From contig JAAWSV010000001.1 of the NCBI GenBank assembly GCA_022801715.1, positions 1 to 64,000 of the forward strand: a DNA stretch of 64,000 nucleotides, written 5' to 3'. The translations under genes were made by a program, and so were the position numbers. Shown one piece after another: positions 60,289 to 64,000 of this stretch. How positions within the stretch are numbered: the stretch's first letter is position 1; every line of letters starts with the position of its first letter. A model generated the notes under the pieces. The model was not told the DNA's origin, did no database searches, and worked only from the letters and a program-made list of their open reading frames with translations. The DNA comes from Oscillospiraceae bacterium (GTDB lineage Bacteria > Bacillota > Clostridia > Oscillospirales > Oscillospiraceae).

Positions 60289-61893
60289 TTACACAACTTT
60301 ACTGATCATCAGCGTGCCGAACTCCTCCGAGGACGCCGCCGCGGGCAGAATGCCCGAGACCTGTCCGCCGGAGATAATGGCGATCCGGTCACAGGTCTGC
60401 CGCAGCTCCTCCAGCTCAGAGGAGATCATCACCACCGTGACGCCGCTCTCCCGGTTGAACTGCTTCAGCGCATCCAGCACCAAGGCCTTGGCGCCCACGT
60501 CGATTCCCCGGGTGGGTTCGGACACAAAGAGGAACTTGGGTTCCAAGGCGAAGGCCTTAGCCAGACATACCTTCTGCTGGTTGCCGCCGGAGAGCTCCTT
60601 AGCCTTCTGCTTGGAGCTGGTACACTTGATCTGAAGCTGGTCAATATACTTCTGGGTCACGGTGTGGATGGCTTTCTCGTCCCGCCATTTGACAAGGCCC
60701 CCGAGGAGGAGCTTCAAAAACTTGTTCTGAATCTGCATCGCGGGGAAGGCCACGTTCCACTCCAGCGTTTCATCCAACAACAGACCCACCTCCCGCCGGT
60801 CCTCCGACACAAAGGCCAAGGAGGAGTCCAAGCACTTGCGGGGGTTGTTCAGGGGAATCTCCTGCCCGTCAAAGACCACGGTGCCGCCGGCCTCGTAGAG
60901 ACCCATGATGCCGTTGGGGATTCCCAGCTTCCCTTGGCCGGCCAAGCCGCCGATGCCCAAAATCTCACCCTGGCGCACATCCAAGGAGACATTGCGCACC
61001 GTCTCACCGGGCATGTCCACCCACAGATTCTTGATGGACATAACGGTCTTGGCATCGGCCTTTTCGTCCTTGATCTCGGCGCGGGAGGCGGCACTCTGCA
61101 CGTCGCGGCCCACCATCCAGCGTGTGATATCGTCCACACTGGTCTCTTTGGTGGGGACGTCCCGGACCACGTGGCCGTCCCGCATGACCACCACCTTGTC
61201 ACACACCGAGAGAATCTCGTGAAGGCGGTGGGTGATGAAGATTACGGAGATCTTTTGGGCGGCCATGGCCCGGATGGAATCCAGCAGAGCCTCCGCCTCC
61301 TTCTCCGTGAGAACGGCGGTGGGCTCGTCCAAAATCAGCAGCTTGAGCTGATCCTTGCTCAACTCACGGGCAATCTCTGTAAACTGCTTGTGGCCCACGG
61401 GCATACTGCTGATGACCATTTTCGCGTCGATCTCCACGCCCATCTTCTGGATGGCCGTGGCGGCCCGCCGGTCCATCTCCTTGTAGTCCAAGGTGTTGAG
61501 CCGCTCGCCGAAGACTTGGGAGATCACATTCTTTTTCTGGGGCTCCCGATTGAGGAGGATATTCTCTGTGGCGGTGAAGCCGGGAATCAGGGAGAACTCT
61601 TGGTGGACCATGCCGATGCCGGCCTTCAGCGCGTCGAAGGGGGTGTTGAACACCGCCTTCTCCCCGTTGATGATGATGTCGCCCTCATAGCCGCCGGTCT
61701 CCCGGATAACGTCCATACCGAAGAGGATTTTCATCAGTGTGGACTTACCCGCGCCGTTCTCACCGCAGAGACCTAAAACCTGGCCGGCCTCCAAGGTGAA
61801 ATTGATGTCGGTGAGGACCTGATTGCCGAAGAAGTCCTTCTTGATGCTTCGCATCTCCAGCAGAGGAGCATTTGAGCTGCCTATCGAAATCAC
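60289..61893 (-). CDS. Double ATP-binding protein of sugar/nucleoside-type importer
   Basis: The 534-residue protein has two ABC ATPase domains, like RbsA/MglA or the nucleoside importers. The first has GENGAGKSTLMKILFG and LLILDEPTAVL; the second has LSGGNQQKVCLAKAFA near 415 and SEPTRGIDVGAKA. The start is uncertain: GTG 61893 lies only two bases after AAAGG, and ATG 61854 (MRSIKKDFFGN) is an alternative. It drives the two permeases. Substrate specificity cannot be read from it. Confidence 0.9.
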   Translation of the reverse strand: MISIGSSNAPLLEMRSIKKDFFGNQVLTDINFTLEAGQVLGLCGENGAGKSTLMKILFGMDVIRETGGYEGDIIINGEKAVFNTPFDALKAGIGMVHQEFSLIPGFTATENILLNREPQKKNVISQVFGERLNTLDYKEMDRRAATAIQKMGVEIDAKMVISSMPVGHKQFTEIARELSKDQLKLLILDEPTAVLTEKEAEALLDSIRAMAAQKISVIFITHRLHEILSVCDKVVVMRDGHVVRDVPTKETSVDDITRWMVGRDVQSAASRAEIKDEKADAKTVMSIKNLWVDMPGETVRNVSLDVRQGEILGIGGLAGQGKLGIPNGIMGLYEAGGTVVFDGQEIPLNNPRKCLDSSLAFVSEDRREVGLLLDETLEWNVAFPAMQIQNKFLKLLLGGLVKWRDEKAIHTVTQKYIDQLQIKCTSSKQKAKELSGGNQQKVCLAKAFALEPKFLFVSEPTRGIDVGAKALVLDALKQFNRESGVTVVMISSELEELRQTCDRIAIISGGQVSGILPAAASSEEFGTLMISKVV

Positions 61894-61909
61894 ACCCTTT
61901 ATCTAAAAT

Positions 61910-62046
61910 CCTGTATTCACAACCGCAAACGCCGCCTAACGGGATATTCTCCCACCGCTCCTTGCAGGGGAGGGACCGAACAGATCGACAGGAGCGGCCT
62001 GAGGAGAATTCCTCATCCATCTGCCATTTCCAGTTGTGAATACAGG
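61910..62046 (-). ncRNA. Candidate structured RNA ahead of the transporter ATPase gene
   Basis: A 14-bp perfect stem joins 61910-61923 (CCTGTATTCACAAC) with 62033-62046. Inside it are CCGCTCC/GGAGCGG (61955-61961 with 61991-61997), GAGGA/TCCTC (62001-62005 with 62010-62014, loop GAAT) and GGGA/TCCC (61941-61953). Read on the minus strand, it lies between the lipoprotein gene's terminator and the ATPase start, as a riboswitch or processing element would. It matches no class I know. No coding frame runs through it. Confidence 0.6.
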
Positions 62047-62050
62047 TTCT

Positions 62051-62091
62051 AAGGAAGCAGGGGGGAGGATGAACCTCCCCCCTGCTTCCTT
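62051..62091 (-). terminator. Intercistronic hairpin after the DUF3798 gene
   Basis: A perfect 18-bp stem (62051-62068 with 62074-62091, loop ATGAA). No U-run follows, so it may limit or stabilise rather than fully stop the transcript, keeping the lipoprotein mRNA more abundant than the transporter mRNA. Confidence 0.72.
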
Positions 62092-62123
62092 CATTGATTT
62101 CCTGTAAAATGCAGTGGCTTCAC

Positions 62124-63389
62124 TTACTTCACGGTGTAGTACTTCTCGGGTACTTCAACGTCAGTGGCGCCCATGAACTTGCCGGGATTGCCCATGATAT
62201 AGGTATCCTGGTAGATCAGGAACACGTTGTCCTCCTTGACGCCGGTGTCAGCATTGGTGTAACCGGAGCCGTTCCAAGCAGCCTTGGGGGAGTACTCCTG
62301 CAGGGCGGCGGCCACGTCGTCCATGTTGTTGATCTCGCTGTTGCCCTCGATCACGTTGATGGCGTGCTGGGCCAGACCAGCGGACAGGCAGTAGCCGTAG
62401 GAGTAAGCCCAAGTGCCGAAGCGACCGTCGCCGCCGGCGTCCACAACAGCCTGCTCCACCTTGGCCAGAATGGCGTCAAAGTCGCCGGCCTCGGCAGTCA
62501 GGTCCAGATCACCTAAAGCATTGGGATAGCCCATCAGAGGAGAGGGCAGGTCGGCCTCGATGAAGTAGCCGCCCAGCTCCAGCAGGCGCTGCAGCAGGGG
62601 AGCGGTGTGGGCGTCGTTGGTGCAGAAGTAGGCAGAGTTCTGGCCGTACTTCTGGATCCACTCGGGAGCCTTCTCCAGCACGTAGGCCTGGGCGCCGGTG
62701 ACGCCCACGTCGGTGGTGGGATCGGGAGCGGTCTCCTCCACGAAGGTCATGCCAAACTCCTTGCAGGCCTCCTTCATGACGGCCACACGGCGGCTCATGG
62801 TCTCATAGGACATGTGCCGGGGGAAGGAGATGTGGACGAAGGTGTCGCAGCCCAGCTCGTGGGCGGTGCGGATCATCAGATAGCCGCGGGAGACGAAGTC
62901 GTTGTTGCAGACCAAGTCGGCGGAGGCGCCCACCACGGGCAGGTCCTCGTGAGCCTCACCGGCGATGCACAGGATGTCGGGGCGGCGCTCCTTGATCTGG
63001 GTAAAGGCCTCGGCGGTGCCGGGGACGGACTGGTTGACGATGATGGCCTTCATCAGAGGATCGTCGGACATGTTGACGATGGTCTGAATGGTGGTCTCCA
63101 GCTCCTCGGTGAAGTTGTCAGGGTAGGTGGCCAGCTTCACCTTCTCAGCGCCGTACTTGGTCTGAATGGCCTCGGCGCCGCGGAGATCATCCTCGGACTG
63201 GGACACGGTACCGGTGATGATGCCAATGTGCCAATCGTCAGTGGTGGTGTTGTCGTCAGTGGTGTTGTTGTCATCGGTCTGGTTGGTGTTCTGATTGCCG
63301 CCGTTGTTGGACGGCTGGTTGTCGTTGCCGCAACTCACCAGTGCAAAGAGCATGGTCAGCGCCAGCAACATGCTGAGAATTCTTTTCAT
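62124..63389 (-). CDS. DUF3798 family substrate-binding lipoprotein
   Basis: This 421-residue exported protein has a lipoprotein signal ending LFALVSCGND (lipobox Cys20), a low-complexity N/T/D linker (about 25-52) and a periplasmic-binding-protein-like fold starting WHIGIITGTVSQSEDDLRGA. This resembles the type I ligand-binding proteins of nucleoside and sugar importers, but DUF3798 ligands are not known. AGGAGG lies five bases before the ATG at 63389. It is the first gene of the ABC locus and lies behind a leader with alternative hairpins. Confidence 0.93.
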   Translation of the reverse strand: MKRILSMLLALTMLFALVSCGNDNQPSNNGGNQNTNQTDDNNTTDDNTTTDDWHIGIITGTVSQSEDDLRGAEAIQTKYGAEKVKLATYPDNFTEELETTIQTIVNMSDDPLMKAIIVNQSVPGTAEAFTQIKERRPDILCIAGEAHEDLPVVGASADLVCNNDFVSRGYLMIRTAHELGCDTFVHISFPRHMSYETMSRRVAVMKEACKEFGMTFVEETAPDPTTDVGVTGAQAYVLEKAPEWIQKYGQNSAYFCTNDAHTAPLLQRLLELGGYFIEADLPSPLMGYPNALGDLDLTAEAGDFDAILAKVEQAVVDAGGDGRFGTWAYSYGYCLSAGLAQHAINVIEGNSEINNMDDVAAALQEYSPKAAWNGSGYTNADTGVKEDNVFLIYQDTYIMGNPGKFMGATDVEVPEKYYTVK

Positions 63390-63427
63390 GCAAACCTCCT
63401 ATATTTCCTTGTGGGACTATTATGCAA

Positions 63428-63477
63428 ACCTTTTTCTGTTTCCAGTACTGGAAACAGAAAAAGGTGTACACCTTTTT
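63428..63477 (-). promoter_or_regulatory. Overlapping palindromes in the DUF3798 leader
   Basis: A 38-base perfect palindrome (63428-63465, half-site CTTTTTCTGTTTCCAGT) shares its right end with a 20-base palindrome (63458-63477, centre GGTGTACACC). The two can fold into hairpins only one at a time, because both use the AAAAAGG at 63458-63464. The promoter is upstream at 63513-63540, so both would be transcribed. It may be a DNA operator, an RNA switch, or both. Confidence 0.78.
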
Positions 63478-63512
63478 CATGGAATACTGCTTACACATAT
63501 CCACAACTTATT

Positions 63513-63540
63513 ACTATAGCAAATATCTGAGCTTTGTCAA
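63513..63540 (-). promoter_or_regulatory. Promoter of the DUF3798 transporter operon
   Basis: Minus strand TTGACA (63535-63540), 16 bases, TATAGT (63513-63518). Transcription would start near 63506, giving a leader of about 117 bases that includes both palindromes. Confidence 0.83.
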
Positions 63541-63669
63541 CCATATTTCTGCAATTTACCGCGCTAACAGGAAAGAAACTTCTGTTTCGCGGACAAATAC
63601 CAAAAAATATGACCGCACACCAAAGACACACGTTGCTCTTCACGCCGTGCCGCAGTGCCATCAACAGAG

Positions 63670-63864
63670 TTTGTGGCCCGCAGGCCGCAAATAAACTGGA
63701 GCTATTTTTCCGGAGATTGCATCCTCGGAAAAATACCTCTCGCAAAGCGAGCGTCAAACCCATGAGCCTCCCCGCAGGGAGGCTCATGGGCGAGACGCAG
63801 CCCCTAATCGATGGAAACCCGCAGATTTCCATCGAGCGTCTTGAAAATGCTCACATTTTTTAAG
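63670..63864. repeat. Hairpin array E (six stem-loops)
   Basis: 63670-63691 (9 bp, loop CGCA), 63705-63733 (T5 to A5, loop TGC), 63739-63751 (5 bp, loop AAA), 63759-63790 (14 bp perfect, loop CGCA), 63799-63824 (11 bp with one mismatch, loop CGCA) and 63840-63864 (loop CTCA). The order and the TACCTCTC link after the second hairpin match array D. The last hairpin covers the stop codon of the glycosidase gene and resembles the last hairpin of array C. Confidence 0.88.
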
Positions 63865-64000
63865 TTACAACAAATCCTGCCGGCAGTTTCCAAGAGGAAT
63901 TGGCCTGATAGAAGGTGACGCTGTCCATCAGGTACTCGCCGTCATAATACATGCAGGAGGAGCTTCCGCCGTCCAAATTGGCGGCATTCACCGCTCCGAA
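63860..64000 (-). CDS. Phosphodiester glycosidase family protein, C-terminal fragment
   Basis: The 46 codons visible contain NLDGGSSSCMYYDGEYL and end LPAGFVVT. This matches the end of the NAGPA-like phosphodiester glycosidase domain, in which the NLDGGSS motif is conserved. The gene continues beyond the right edge and its stop lies at 63860. The substrate is unknown; such proteins are often secreted. Confidence 0.72.
   Translation of the reverse strand, partial: FGAVNAANLDGGSSSCMYYDGEYLMDSVTFYQANSSWKLPAGFVVT

Noticed and set aside
61910-62046. An FMN or other named riboswitch
   Set aside because: Words such as GGGAGAATATCCC and GGCGGCG recall FMN elements, but the required order and spacing are missing. 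I keep it as an unassigned structure.
1-64000. tRNA or rRNA genes
   Set aside because: I saw no cloverleaf with a T-arm GTTCGAATC-type box or rRNA-like sequence in the gaps; this was by eye only, and a tRNAscan-SE run would settle it.

Overview
The window reads as chromosomal DNA of an endospore-forming, high-GC member of the Clostridia, most like the Oscillospiraceae (Flavonifractor, Lawsonibacter, Oscillibacter relatives). The evidence is spo0A next to spoIVB, a SpoVD-type penicillin-binding protein in the division cluster, yloU/yloV (Asp23/FakA) beside rsmD-coaD, GC-rich genes with strong G/C third positions, and clear AGGAGG ribosome binding sites. The lineage is an inference; no rRNA, tRNA or CRISPR is present.

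Region by region. 1-2900 is an AT-richer strip: the end of a large serine recombinase, a FlxA-like coiled-coil gene and an AgrC/AgrA-type pair without agrB or agrD. 2909-8425 holds housekeeping and small genes (trmO, rlmD, a beta-CASP metallo-beta-lactamase, two zinc-ribbon membrane proteins) and one decayed gene. 8486-14601 has a BceAB-like ABC transporter, a TraX-family gene and a second LytTR/GHKL two-component operon with a candidate tandem-repeat operator. 15261-23575 is a six-gene operon encoding a SWIM zinc-finger protein, a HEAT-like protein, a MoxR-type AAA+ ATPase, a DUF5682 protein, a 94-residue protein and a VWA protein; it is the best candidate here for a poorly understood system. 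It is followed by a BceRS-like two-component pair. 25525-29931 covers DUF2089, fakA-like, asp23, rsmD, coaD and a coiled-coil gene.

30404-44241 is the division and cell-wall cluster: mraZ, rsmH, an ftsL-like gene, spoVD/pbp, murE, mraY, ftsW, murG, murA, ftsQ/divIB and ftsZ. murF, murD and ftsA are absent. The cluster starts from a near-consensus promoter overlapped by MraZ repeats, and ftsZ has its own promoter. 44531-49807 has an HD protein, a CmpB-type membrane protein, spoIVB, spo0A (preceded by several 0A boxes), DUF554 and tcdA. 49980-54620 has a PrsA-like foldase and a class A PBP, followed by DUF1292 and a hemerythrin/response-regulator fusion. 57533-63389 is an ABC importer locus (DUF6672, two permeases, a double ATPase, a DUF3798 lipoprotein) with two striking leader or intercistronic RNA structures. 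The right edge has the end of a phosphodiester glycosidase gene.

Two things stand out beyond the genes. First, five intergenic arrays of near-perfect hairpins (A 5933-6143, B 37722-37980, C 41829-41930, D 55330-55548, E 63670-63864) share module order, linker words and loops close to CGCA/TGCG, while their stems differ by paired changes. Second, the DUF3798 transporter locus carries a 14-bp long-range stem enclosing three smaller helices ahead of its ATPase gene, and two mutually exclusive palindromes in the lipoprotein leader.
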